Source: an uncultured Lachnospiraceae bacterium
Lineage (GTDB): Bacteria; Bacillota; Clostridia; Lachnospirales; Lachnospiraceae
Assembly (NCBI GenBank): GCA_946552115.1
Contig: CAMNRH010000001.1
Coordinates: forward strand, 62,001-126,000
Direction: 5' to 3'
Length of the DNA: 64,000 bases
The position numbers were made by a program, and so were the translations under genes. Positions within the stretch are counted from its first letter, which is position 1. Every line of letters starts with the position of its first letter. The notes below the pieces were generated by a model. The model made no database searches. It had not been told where the DNA came from and saw only the letters and a program-made list of their open reading frames with translations. Below, one piece after another: positions 6,539-14,632 of the stretch.

Positions 6539-8170
6539 ATGATTAGTACAAATAACATTACATTGCGCGTTGGAAAAAAAGCGCTTTTTGAGGATGTTAA
6601 TATTAAATTCACGGAAGGAAACTGCTATGGTCTTATCGGCGCTAACGGCGCCGGAAAATCTACTTTCTTAAAAATCCTTTCCGGCCGGCTGGAACCGACA
6701 AACGGCGAGGTTATCATCACTCCCGGAGAACGTCTGTCTTTCCTTCAGCAGGACCATTTCAAATACGATGAGTATCCCGTTCTTGACACGGTTATGCTGG
6801 GGAACAAACGGTTATATGATATTATGAAAGAAAAGGAGGCTATTTACGCCAAAGAAAACTTTACCGATGAGGACGGAATAAAGGCAAGTGAGCTGGAGGC
6901 GGAATTCTCCGCTATGAACGGGTGGAAAGCAGAATCTGACGCGTCGGCTCTTTTAAACGGACTTGGAATCGAGACGGAGCTTCACAATGAAATAATGAAA
7001 AATTTAAACGGCCCGGAAAAGGTAAAGGTGCTTCTTGCCCAGGCACTGTTCGGCAACCCTGATATTCTTCTTCTTGACGAGCCGACCAACCATCTGGACC
7101 TCGACGCGATTGCCTGGCTTGAGGAATTCTTAATCGGCTTTAATAATACCGTGATTGTCGTATCCCACGACCGTTATTTTTTAAATAAGGTATGTACACA
7201 GATTGCGGACATTGACTATGGAAAAATTAAGCTGTACGCCGGAAATTATGATTTCTGGTATGAATCCAGCCAGCTTTTAATCCGGCAGATGAAAGAGGCA
7301 AATAAGAAAAAGGAAGAAAAGATTAAAGAGCTTCAGGAATTCATCTCACGTTTCAGTGCCAACGCCTCCAAATCCAGACAGGCGACCTCAAGAAAACGTG
7401 CTTTGGAAAAAATCCAGCTGGATGATATTCAGCCCTCAAGCCGTAAATATCCTTATATCCATTTTCAGCCGAACCGCTCTATCGGAAATGAAGTACTCAC
7501 GGTAGAAAACTTAAGCAAAACGATTGACGGTGAAAAAATTCTTGATAATATCTCTTTCACTTTAAACCATGATGATAAGGTAGCTTTCGTAGGAAGCAAT
7601 GAGCTTGCCAAAACTATCCTTTTCCAGATTCTCATGGGAGAAATGGAACCGGACGAGGGGTGCTACAAATGGGGAATCACTACCTCACAGGCGTATTTCC
7701 CGCAGGATAACGGCTCAGAATTCGACAACGACAATACTATCGTTGAATGGCTGACACAATACTCTGAGGAAAAGGATGTCACCTATGTACGCGGCTTTTT
7801 AGGACGTATGCTCTTTGGCGGAGACGACGGCGTAAAACGGGTCCGTGTTCTCTCCGGCGGCGAAAAGGTTCGATGCATGCTGTCCAAAATGATGATTTCC
7901 GGCGCAAATGTTCTGCTCTTTGACGAGCCTACAAACCACCTGGATATGGAATCCATCACCGCACTCAATAACGGAATGGCAAAATTCCCCGGGGTAATTC
8001 TTTTCACCTCAAGAGACCACCAGATTGTACAGACAACCGCGAACCGGATTATGGAAATCGTACCGGGCGGAAAGCTCATTGACAAAATTACAACTTATGA
8101 TGAATATTTGGAAAACGATGAAATGGCCAGAAAACGCCAGACCTATAGTATACAGCGCGAAGATGATTAA
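6539..8170 (+). CDS. ABC-F family ATP-binding protein (YkpA/YbiT group)
   Basis: A 543-residue soluble protein with two ABC domains and no membrane part, as in ribosome-associated ABC-F proteins. NBD1: Walker A GANGAGKS (34-41), signature LNGPEK instead of LSGGQ, Walker B ILLLDEPTNHLD. A charged linker of about 80 residues follows, rich in Lys and Glu. NBD2: the Walker A position reads GSNELAKT, with Ala where Gly normally precedes Lys; signature LSGGEK; Walker B VLLFDEPTNHLD; switch region SRDH rather than SHDH. It probably acts on the ribosome, perhaps in translation quality control or antibiotic tolerance. The start at 6539 follows AAGGAG at 6524-6529; an upstream in-frame ATG at 6506 lacks such a site. 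Confidence 0.92.
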   Translation: MISTNNITLRVGKKALFEDVNIKFTEGNCYGLIGANGAGKSTFLKILSGRLEPTNGEVIITPGERLSFLQQDHFKYDEYPVLDTVMLGNKRLYDIMKEKEAIYAKENFTDEDGIKASELEAEFSAMNGWKAESDASALLNGLGIETELHNEIMKNLNGPEKVKVLLAQALFGNPDILLLDEPTNHLDLDAIAWLEEFLIGFNNTVIVVSHDRYFLNKVCTQIADIDYGKIKLYAGNYDFWYESSQLLIRQMKEANKKKEEKIKELQEFISRFSANASKSRQATSRKRALEKIQLDDIQPSSRKYPYIHFQPNRSIGNEVLTVENLSKTIDGEKILDNISFTLNHDDKVAFVGSNELAKTILFQILMGEMEPDEGCYKWGITTSQAYFPQDNGSEFDNDNTIVEWLTQYSEEKDVTYVRGFLGRMLFGGDDGVKRVRVLSGGEKVRCMLSKMMISGANVLLFDEPTNHLDMESITALNNGMAKFPGVILFTSRDHQIVQTTANRIMEIVPGGKLIDKITTYDEYLENDEMARKRQTYSIQREDD

Positions 8171-8230
8171 TCAATCGGGGACGGGGGAAAATTAATTTTC
8201 CCCCGTCCCCGATTGATTTTACCCTGTCCC
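8169..8230. repeat. dispersed palindrome, copy B (also bidirectional terminator)
   Basis: A 50-base perfect palindrome without loop (arms 8169-8193 and 8194-8218), core GGGGACGGGGG / CCCCCGTCCCC with centre AAAATTAATTTT. The box ACCCTGTCCC follows at 8221-8230. It begins inside the ABC-F stop codon and ends 3 bases before the trpS stop. Confidence 0.85.
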
Positions 8231-8233
8231 CAT

Positions 8234-9238
8234 TTACCGGATTTTCTCCGGAAATCCTACTTTTTTCTGTACCTTCCGAAGCGTTTTATTTGCAAAATAG
8301 CTTGCTTTCTCCGCATTGTTTTTTATCACGCCGTCAATATACGCCTTATCCTTTTCAAGACGAGCCACCTCATCCTGCAGAGGCTTTAATACAGATACAA
8401 CCGCCTCTCCCACTGCAAGCTTAAAATCGCCGTAGCCCTTACCGTCAAATTCCCGGACAACCTCCTCCGGCTTTCTACCCGTACAGGCGCTGTAAATATC
8501 AATCAGATTCTTTACTCCCGGCTGTTCATCCCTGTATAGAATCTGTGCCTCGGAATCCGTTACTGCCCGTTTGCATTTTCTCATAATCGTATCCGTGTCG
8601 TCCATAAGATAAATGCTTGCATTTGGATTTTCATCAGATTTAGACATCTTCTTTGACGGGTCCTGAAGACTCATAATCTTGGCGCCTACTTTTCCGATAT
8701 ATGCCTCCGGAATGGTAAATACATTTCCATATATGTTATTGAATCTTTCCGCAATATCCCTCGTAAGCTCCAGATGCTGCATCTGGTCAACGCCAACCGG
8801 AACTACATCCGCCTGATAGAGCAGAATATCCGCCGCCATCAACACCGGATATGTAAATAGCCCGGCGTTAATATTATCCGCATGCTTTGCAGATTTATCC
8901 TTGAACTGAGTCATACGGCTCAGCTCACCCATATAGGTAAAACAATTAAGAATCCACGCAAGCTCGGCATGTCCTGATACATGAGACTGATAATAAATAC
9001 AGTTTTTCTCCGGATCAAGACCCGCCGCAATATATAAGGTAAGAAGCGCCCTTGCGCGCTTTCTTAAAACTGCCGGATCCTGGCGCACAGTAATTGAATG
9101 CATATCCACAACACTGTAAAAGCACTCATATTCATCACTTAACGTTACCCAGTTCTTTAGCGCTCCGAGATAATTTCCCAGTGTAAGATTTCCTGTTGCC
9201 TGCATCCCGCTAAATAATACTTTTTTATCCTGAATCAT
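8234..9238 (-). CDS. trpS: tryptophan--tRNA ligase
   Basis: A 334-residue class I aminoacyl-tRNA synthetase that charges tRNA-Trp. The HIGH-type signature appears as TGNLTLGNY (about residues 15-23) and the KMSKS loop as KKMSKSDEN (about 197-205); the tryptophan-site helix with GVDQMQHLELTRD is also present. Length matches the bacterial TrpRS family. RBS GGAGG lies just upstream of the ATG. There is no T-box leader: the histidine-phosphatase gene ends 35 bases upstream on the same strand, so trpS is probably cotranscribed with it. Confidence 0.97.
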   Translation of the reverse strand: MIQDKKVLFSGMQATGNLTLGNYLGALKNWVTLSDEYECFYSVVDMHSITVRQDPAVLRKRARALLTLYIAAGLDPEKNCIYYQSHVSGHAELAWILNCFTYMGELSRMTQFKDKSAKHADNINAGLFTYPVLMAADILLYQADVVPVGVDQMQHLELTRDIAERFNNIYGNVFTIPEAYIGKVGAKIMSLQDPSKKMSKSDENPNASIYLMDDTDTIMRKCKRAVTDSEAQILYRDEQPGVKNLIDIYSACTGRKPEEVVREFDGKGYGDFKLAVGEAVVSVLKPLQDEVARLEKDKAYIDGVIKNNAEKASYFANKTLRKVQKKVGFPEKIR

Positions 9239-9273
9239 TTCTTATCCTCCATATTATTCTTCCGCCCTTATCC

Positions 9274-9903
9274 CTACCACGGCTTTACTTCATCGTCATA
9301 ATAAACCTTATTTTCCGACAGCACCTGAAAACTTTCCCCTGATACCACAGCCTCTGTAACTGCACAATTTTTATGAACTCCCTGCCCCCAATATTCGGCA
9401 AGCGGCCTTTTTTTCATATAATTCAGCATCCCTGCAAGAGCCGCTCCATGCGTTGCAATCAATATGTTCTGTTCCTGATATTGCTTCTGCCCGGCAAGCC
9501 ACAGGAGAAAATCCCCTGTCCGGGCCCTTACCTGGGCGAAACTTTCTCCCGACGGGGCCGGCTCATAATGCTCCGGATCATGAAAAAACGCCCGAAAGCT
9601 CTCCGGAAGCTCCCAGCCCTTTTTCGAACAGCACTTTCCTTCCCATTCTCCAAATGCCATCTCCTCTATTCTCTTATCTGTAAATATCGGTACATCCCGT
9701 CCGCCGAGAATCAGCTGCGCCGTCTCCACCGCTCTTTCAAGCGGACTGCTGTAACATGCGGCAAAAGGAACATTTTTAAGTCCAAACGCCGTCTTTTTCG
9801 CCAAATTCCGGCCAAATTCATTCAACGGGATATCCGCCTGCCCCTGAATCCTTCTCTCTTTATTCCAGTCTGTCTCCCCGTGCCTCACAAGATATAGCTT
9901 CAT
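9274..9903 (-). CDS. histidine phosphatase family protein
   Basis: A 209-residue phosphoglycerate-mutase-like phosphatase. The catalytic motif LVRHGETDWN lies at residues 4-13, the second conserved Arg is in SSPLERAVETA, a Glu lies in EMAFGEWEG, and the second His is in ATHGAALAGML. These give the usual phospho-histidine mechanism; the substrate could be a small sugar phosphate or a cobalamin precursor (CobC-like) and is not determinable. The start at 9903 is chosen because family members begin directly at the RHG strand; a longer in-frame form to 9990 has no homologous content. It precedes trpS by 35 bases. Confidence 0.85.
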   Translation of the reverse strand: MKLYLVRHGETDWNKERRIQGQADIPLNEFGRNLAKKTAFGLKNVPFAACYSSPLERAVETAQLILGGRDVPIFTDKRIEEMAFGEWEGKCCSKKGWELPESFRAFFHDPEHYEPAPSGESFAQVRARTGDFLLWLAGQKQYQEQNILIATHGAALAGMLNYMKKRPLAEYWGQGVHKNCAVTEAVVSGESFQVLSENKVYYDDEVKPW

Positions 9904-9999
9904 CTTTCTTCGATGCCTCCTGATTTCCTGTCCGTATTGCTTTCGCAAAGCCATCCGTATCAGTATAACATATCTTTTTCTGTTTTTCATTTCTTTTTA

Positions 10000-10008
10000 T
10001 GCTATAAT
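10000..10008 (+). promoter_or_regulatory. extended -10 promoter of luxS
   Basis: TGCTATAAT is a perfect extended -10 element 30 bases before the luxS ATG. No clear -35 element is present at 16-18 bases. Confidence 0.55.
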
Positions 10009-10037
10009 AGAAAAAAAGAGTAAGAAGGAGTGTTACT

Positions 10038-10517
10038 ATGGAAAAAATCACAAGCTTCACAATAGACCATTTAAAGCTGAAACCGGGCGTTTATGTTTCC
10101 CGCGTTGATTATGTAGAAGGACATGAGATTACGACCTTTGATTTGCGCATGACAAGCCCTAACGACGAGCCGGTCATGAATACCGCAGAAATGCACACAA
10201 TTGAACATCTTGCCGCTACATTCTTACGCAACCATTCAGAATACGGCCCAAAAACCATTTACTTCGGACCTATGGGATGCCGTACAGGCTTCTATCTTCT
10301 GCTGGCCGGATCCTATTCTTCCAGTGACATCGTTCCGCTGATGAAAGAAATGTACACATTTATCGCCGAATTTGAAGGAGAAGTCCCCGGCGCTTCCGCA
10401 AAGGACTGCGGAAATTATCTGGATATGAATCTGCCGATGGCAAAATATCTGGCAAAAAAGTACTTATCTGAAATTCTCGACAATATCACAGACGAAAGGT
10501 TACACTATCCCGCTTAA
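10038..10517 (+). CDS. luxS: S-ribosylhomocysteine lyase
   Basis: A 159-residue LuxS, which cleaves S-ribosylhomocysteine to homocysteine and the autoinducer-2 precursor DPD. The metal ligands are visible: His53 and His57 in the HTIEH motif and Cys124 in AKDCGNY. The second conserved cysteine, Cys81 in GPMGCRTG, is also present. Length is standard. RBS AAGGAG lies at 10025-10030. The gene stands alone, with its own promoter and a palindrome terminator after it. It links functionally to the metF/metH genes at 42-46 kb, which re-methylate the homocysteine it releases. Confidence 0.97.
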   Translation: MEKITSFTIDHLKLKPGVYVSRVDYVEGHEITTFDLRMTSPNDEPVMNTAEMHTIEHLAATFLRNHSEYGPKTIYFGPMGCRTGFYLLLAGSYSSSDIVPLMKEMYTFIAEFEGEVPGASAKDCGNYLDMNLPMAKYLAKKYLSEILDNITDERLHYPA

Positions 10518-10520
10518 AAA

Positions 10521-10578
10521 GGGACAGGGTGAAATTAATCGGGGACGGGGGAAAATTAAATTTCCCCCGTCCCCGATT
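10521..10578. repeat. dispersed palindrome, copy C (also bidirectional terminator)
   Basis: The box GGGACAGGGT (10521-10530) is followed after 6 bases by arms 10537-10554 and 10561-10578, perfectly complementary over 18 bases with a 6-base loop. It lies between the convergent luxS and rhaA genes. Its orientation is opposite to copies A, B and D. Confidence 0.85.
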
Positions 10579-10593
10579 GCGTCCCCGACAGCT

Positions 10594-11847
10594 TTAAATT
10601 CTTTTCAGCAATACTTCTTTTTCATATTTTTCAATCTCTGAAAACCATCCTTCGGCCGCCACACCACAGCGTGCGCAGTATTCCTCCCACACATCGCCAA
10701 GCGGAAGCGTCTTACACTCCTCCTGGAGAACCATTTTTTTCGTCATCTGGTTTGTATCCTGCAACTCCCTAAGCATCGCACTCGGCGTACACAGCGCATT
10801 CAAAAGCGCCTTCTGGAAACTTCTAAAGCCTGTCACCCATGCGGATATACGATTGATAGACGCATCAAAATAATCCAATGCAATGTAAGTACGGTCAAGC
10901 CCATTCTCACAGCGGACAATTTCCTGTGCGATTTCCTTTGTCTCATCGTCAAACAATACGACATGGTCGGAATCCCAGCGGATTGGACGTGTCACATGAA
11001 GCGCAATCTCCGGGAAAAATGTAAGCAGTGCCGGAATTTTATCTGATACTACCTCCGTCGGATGATAATGTCCGTTATCCATAAGAGGCAGGCATTTATC
11101 AATATTTGCCGCCGCGTAGCTTAAGGAAAACTCTGCCGATCCGACGGTATAAGCCTCCACGCCGATACCAAATACCTTTGATTCCACACACGGCTTCACC
11201 ATCTTCGGATCATATGGCTCGGAAAGAATCTCATCAATTGATTCCTTATAGCGTACCCGTGGTCCCATACGGTCAGCCGGTACGTCCTTATATCCGTCTC
11301 CCGTCCAGATATTCATAACACAGGGAATTCCTGTCTGTTCTGCAAAATAAGAAGAAATACGGATGCAGGCTTTTCCGTGCTCAATCCAGAATTTTCTTGT
11401 CTCCTCATCCGGACTTGATAAGGTCAGGCCGTCTTTCACCTTATCATGAGAAAAAAATGTCGGATTAAAATCAAGGCCCATCCCTCTCTCTTTTGCAAAA
11501 TCTACCCATTTTTTAAAATGCTTCGGCTCTAATTTGTCGCGATCTGCGAATTCCCCGTCCTCAAAAATTGCATAGCATGCATGCACATTAATTTTCTTCT
11601 TCCCCGGCATCAGACTCATCGCCTTGTCCATATCCTGAAGCAGCTCCTCAGGAGTTCTTGCCTTTCCCGGATAGTCGCCCGTTGTCTGAATACCGCCGGT
11701 CAGCGGCCCGTCATGATCGAAGCCGATTACGTCATCTCCCTGCCAGCAGTGAAGCGAAACCGGAACCTCCATACATCTTTTCATTGCTTCGTCTGTGTCC
11801 ACTCCTAATTTTGCGTAAATTTCTTTTGCTGATTCATATCTGCTCAT
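10594..11847 (-). CDS. rhaA: L-rhamnose isomerase
   Basis: A 417-residue metal-dependent isomerase that interconverts L-rhamnose and L-rhamnulose, the first step of rhamnose catabolism. Family landmarks include the N-terminal SLHCWQGDDVIGF, HACYAIFEDGEFADRD, LDFNPTFFSH and the C-terminal aldose-binding SWVTGF-like region (ISAWVTGFRSFQKALL). Length matches RhaA. RBS GGAGGAGG lies before the ATG. It follows rhaB with a 39-base gap on the same strand, forming a rhaBA pair. Neither the aldolase (rhaD) nor a rhamnose transporter is present in this window, so the rest of the pathway must lie elsewhere. Confidence 0.97.
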   Translation of the reverse strand: MSRYESAKEIYAKLGVDTDEAMKRCMEVPVSLHCWQGDDVIGFDHDGPLTGGIQTTGDYPGKARTPEELLQDMDKAMSLMPGKKKINVHACYAIFEDGEFADRDKLEPKHFKKWVDFAKERGMGLDFNPTFFSHDKVKDGLTLSSPDEETRKFWIEHGKACIRISSYFAEQTGIPCVMNIWTGDGYKDVPADRMGPRVRYKESIDEILSEPYDPKMVKPCVESKVFGIGVEAYTVGSAEFSLSYAAANIDKCLPLMDNGHYHPTEVVSDKIPALLTFFPEIALHVTRPIRWDSDHVVLFDDETKEIAQEIVRCENGLDRTYIALDYFDASINRISAWVTGFRSFQKALLNALCTPSAMLRELQDTNQMTKKMVLQEECKTLPLGDVWEEYCARCGVAAEGWFSEIEKYEKEVLLKRI

Positions 11848-11886
11848 GTGAATCCTCCTCCTTATTTTTTTAATATATAACGGCCT

Positions 11887-13284
11887 CTACCCGTAATATT
11901 TAATATCAAATGACTGTCCGATACAGGTGCGCGCCTCCGGAAGGCTCTCAAACACGCCGTCTCTTAGCATCTGAACTACGATATTTCCGATTGCCGTCGC
12001 CTCCGTAGGTCCGGCTGAAACTTTCTTACCGGTATATTTTGCCGTCAGCTCGTTCAAATACCCGGCATTTGCTCCGCCGCCCACCACATAAATCGTATCG
12101 TATGTATTGCCTGTAATCGCTTCGATTTCCTTTACCGTTTCACCGTAACAATATGCAAGGCTGTTATATACAACCGCCGAAACCTCACCTACTGTTTTCG
12201 GCACCGGCTGCTTCGTATTCTCACAAAATTGCTGTACTGCACAAATCATACTCTCCGGTGCGAAAAATGAGTCGTCATTGCAATCCACAATTGATATAAT
12301 GCTTTCCTTTGAAGCCCGTTCACAAATTTCAGCAAAGGATAAATCCTCTTCAAATTCTTTCTTTACAGACTGAATCATCCATAATCCCATAATATTTTTC
12401 AGGTAACGGAAGCGGTGATCGTATCCTCCCTCATTCGTAAAGTTTGCCTGCATGCTTGCCATAGAGCAATCTGCTTCTTTTCTCTCAATTCCCATCAAAG
12501 ACCATGTTCCCGAGCTTATATAAATGGCATTGTCATCATTGGTCGGAACCGCCAAAACTGCCGAGCCCGTATCATGCGTTGCGGGAAGAACAACGGTACA
12601 GTCAAATCCAAGCTCCTCCTGAATCTCTTCCGTAAAGTTCCCGACAACCGTCCCCGGCATAGAAACGGGCCTGAACATTCCGGAATGGAATCCGAGCATA
12701 TCAATTAATTCATAGTCCCAATCATTGGTCTTCGGATTTACCAGCTGTGTACTCGTTGCATTCGTGTACTCCATTTTTTTCACACCGGTAAGAAGAAAAT
12801 TGAAATAATCCGGTATCATAAGCATCGACTCTGCCCGCTCCAAATATTCCGGATGGCTCTCTTTCACTGCCATCAGCTGATAAATCGTATTGAAAATCTG
12901 TTTCTGGATTCCGGTTCTTGCATACAACGCTGATAACGAAATCCTCTCGTATACCTTTTCATCCATTCCGTTCGTACGGCTGTCACGGTAACCCGCCGTA
13001 TCCCCAAGTACCTGATTCTCCTTATCGAGAAGAACATAATCGACGGCCCATGTATCGATTCCCATGGATACCGGAATCTTTCCCAATTCCTTACATTTTT
13101 TTAATCCGTTTTTAATCTCCTCAAACAGGCGCCTTACATCCCAGCACAGTGTCCCATTCACATTGTCCATTCCATTGGGGAAACGATAGATTTCCTCCAG
13201 CTGTATCTTTCCGTCCACGACTGAGGCAAGCATATGCCGTCCACTTGACGCGCCAATGTCGACAGCCAGATAATATTTTTCCAT
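11887..13284 (-). CDS. rhaB: rhamnulokinase
   Basis: A 465-residue FGGY-family sugar kinase that phosphorylates L-rhamnulose at O1. The N-terminal phosphate loop appears as LAVDIGASSGRHM, then GIDTWAVDY carries the family catalytic Asp, and YISSGTWSLMG and YVVGGGANAGYLN are the adenosine-binding stretches. The start at 13284 is preferred: AAAGGAGG lies about 7 bases upstream, while a 20-residue longer form would begin within the promoter region. It is the first gene of rhaBA, downstream of a gene for an AraC-type regulator on the same strand that has its own terminator. Confidence 0.97.
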   Translation of the reverse strand: MEKYYLAVDIGASSGRHMLASVVDGKIQLEEIYRFPNGMDNVNGTLCWDVRRLFEEIKNGLKKCKELGKIPVSMGIDTWAVDYVLLDKENQVLGDTAGYRDSRTNGMDEKVYERISLSALYARTGIQKQIFNTIYQLMAVKESHPEYLERAESMLMIPDYFNFLLTGVKKMEYTNATSTQLVNPKTNDWDYELIDMLGFHSGMFRPVSMPGTVVGNFTEEIQEELGFDCTVVLPATHDTGSAVLAVPTNDDNAIYISSGTWSLMGIERKEADCSMASMQANFTNEGGYDHRFRYLKNIMGLWMIQSVKKEFEEDLSFAEICERASKESIISIVDCNDDSFFAPESMICAVQQFCENTKQPVPKTVGEVSAVVYNSLAYCYGETVKEIEAITGNTYDTIYVVGGGANAGYLNELTAKYTGKKVSAGPTEATAIGNIVVQMLRDGVFESLPEARTCIGQSFDIKYYG

Positions 13285-13320
13285 TTTATGCCTCCTTTGT
13301 ATTTTTCTTATCCTGCCTCT

Positions 13321-13326
13321 ATTATA
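13321..13326 (-). promoter_or_regulatory. -10 element upstream of rhaBA
   Basis: On the minus strand TATAAT (complement of 13321-13326) lies 36 bases before the rhaB start. The -35 position falls in the T-run of the araC terminator and does not match consensus, as expected for an activator-dependent promoter. Confidence 0.4.
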
Positions 13327-13342
13327 ATTAGTAAAAACGCAC

Positions 13343-13377
13343 AAAAAAAGGACGCTATTTACTTAAAACAGCGTCCT
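13343..13377 (-). terminator. terminator of the AraC-family gene
   Basis: On the minus strand an 8-bp perfect stem (AGGACGCT / AGCGTCCT) with a 13-base loop is followed by seven T residues, 45 bases after the regulator stop codon. Confidence 0.8.
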
Positions 13378-13422
13378 CATTTGCATTTATATTCAAATTT
13401 TAAGACCTTTTATGCTCTTATT

Positions 13423-14382
13423 TTATTGCTTTTGCCGAAATTCTTTCGGGCTTACCCCATACCGCTCTTTAAATTTCCGATAAAAATAGCTCGTATTATC
13501 ATATCCTACAGATTCAATAATATCTACTATCGGCAGCCTGCTGTTTTCCAGCAGATAGGCGGCCTGATTCATCCGTTTCGCCTGTAAAAGCTCTTTATAG
13601 GTTTTTCCCGTACGCTTTTTAATTTCCCGGCTCAGCCAGTACACGTCATAATTCATCATATCCGCCAGCTCTGACAGTGTTCCATTCTTGTAATGCTCCT
13701 CAATATAATTAAATACCGTCCCCGTAAGCTCCGCGTCAAAGCGGGAGGAGCCTGTCTCCATCTTATCCATATAATTCAAAAGCTGCAGTAAAAGTAATCC
13801 CATTGTAATCTGATTACAGCTTCTTTTATTCCCTATATCATAAAAGACAGTCCAAACCATATTTTCCAAAAGGTTCTGTATCGGAAGAACATCCGACACA
13901 TGAAAATACAAATAAGAGCTTTGCTGATTTTTACTGCAGAGCGTTCCTATCAAAAATTTTTTTAATTCACTCTCCTCCGCCCCCATCATAGAAAACGCCG
14001 TATTAAAAAACTCCGGAAGGACAATAAAATTCACGGCGATATCCCCCTCCTCTGCCGGAAGTATCTCCTGCTCCGAATGCTGATTCAGAAACAGCAGCTC
14101 CCCCGGCCTAAGCACCACCTTATTTCCATCAATATAATGTGTTGTCGTCCCCTGACACATATAGACGACCTCCACATAATTATGCCTGTGCTTCGGAAAT
14201 TTCACAAACCTTGTATGAGGGCGCACCTGTATCAGCTTGCCCCGGTGGAGAAGCTTTTCACTGTCTACCACAAGCTCTTTCTTCTCCGTATAAATCTGCT
14301 GGTCAATACCATTTCTGCCATTTAAAATATTTTGTTCTTCCTCTGTAATTACAGACAGCGCTTTTATTAAATCCTGATGCAT
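13423..14382 (-). CDS. AraC family regulator, probably of the rhamnose genes
   Basis: A 319-residue regulator with an N-terminal cupin sugar-sensing domain (FPKHRHNYVEVVYMCQG, then HYIDGN and LRPGELLFLNQ) and a C-terminal pair of helix-turn-helix motifs of the HTH_18 type (from about residue 215; the end reads YDNTSYFYRKFKERYGVSP). By position just upstream of rhaBA it probably activates them with rhamnose. I place the start at 14382: relatives begin with a short helix followed by an ITEEE..IL.G stretch, GGAG lies about 9 bases before, and the reading frame upstream (to 14529) contains a promoter-like sequence and no good ribosome site. The alternative start would add 49 residues. Confidence 0.85.
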   Translation of the reverse strand: MHQDLIKALSVITEEEQNILNGRNGIDQQIYTEKKELVVDSEKLLHRGKLIQVRPHTRFVKFPKHRHNYVEVVYMCQGTTTHYIDGNKVVLRPGELLFLNQHSEQEILPAEEGDIAVNFIVLPEFFNTAFSMMGAEESELKKFLIGTLCSKNQQSSYLYFHVSDVLPIQNLLENMVWTVFYDIGNKRSCNQITMGLLLLQLLNYMDKMETGSSRFDAELTGTVFNYIEEHYKNGTLSELADMMNYDVYWLSREIKKRTGKTYKELLQAKRMNQAAYLLENSRLPIVDIIESVGYDNTSYFYRKFKERYGVSPKEFRQKQ

Positions 14383-14461
14383 GCCGACACACTCCGCATA
14401 AAACGAAAGCCCCTGCGTTACCTCATCCGCAGGCACGTTTCTCTCTAACTCCAAGTACAAT

Positions 14462-14490
14462 ATATTATAATAAACTTTTCCGTCAAATAC
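14462..14490 (-). promoter_or_regulatory. possible promoter of the AraC-family gene
   Basis: On the minus strand a TTGTAT / TATAAT pair with 17-base spacing lies about 80 bases before the start at 14382. It falls inside the upstream extension of the reading frame, which supports the shorter protein. The -35 matches only TTG. Confidence 0.35.
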
Positions 14491-14558
14491 AATAGCAGGC
14501 CTTTTATAAAAATCAATTCCAAAAGCCATCCATGGCGGAAAAGGAAAAGCTGCTCATA

Positions 14559-14587
14559 TTGACACTTCGGAAAATATATATTACGAT
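14559..14587 (+). promoter_or_regulatory. sigma-A promoter of the radical SAM gene
   Basis: TTGACA (14559-14564) and TACGAT (14582-14587) with a 17-base spacer, 46 bases before the start codon at 14633. Confidence 0.55.
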
Positions 14588-14632
14588 AAATTTATACAAG
14601 CCAAAAAATCCCTTTTACCGCTGGAGAAAATC

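Noticed and set aside
9239-9273. Search for a T-box or tryptophan attenuator before trpS
   Set aside because: Only 35 bases separate it from the upstream gene and no leader structure is present.
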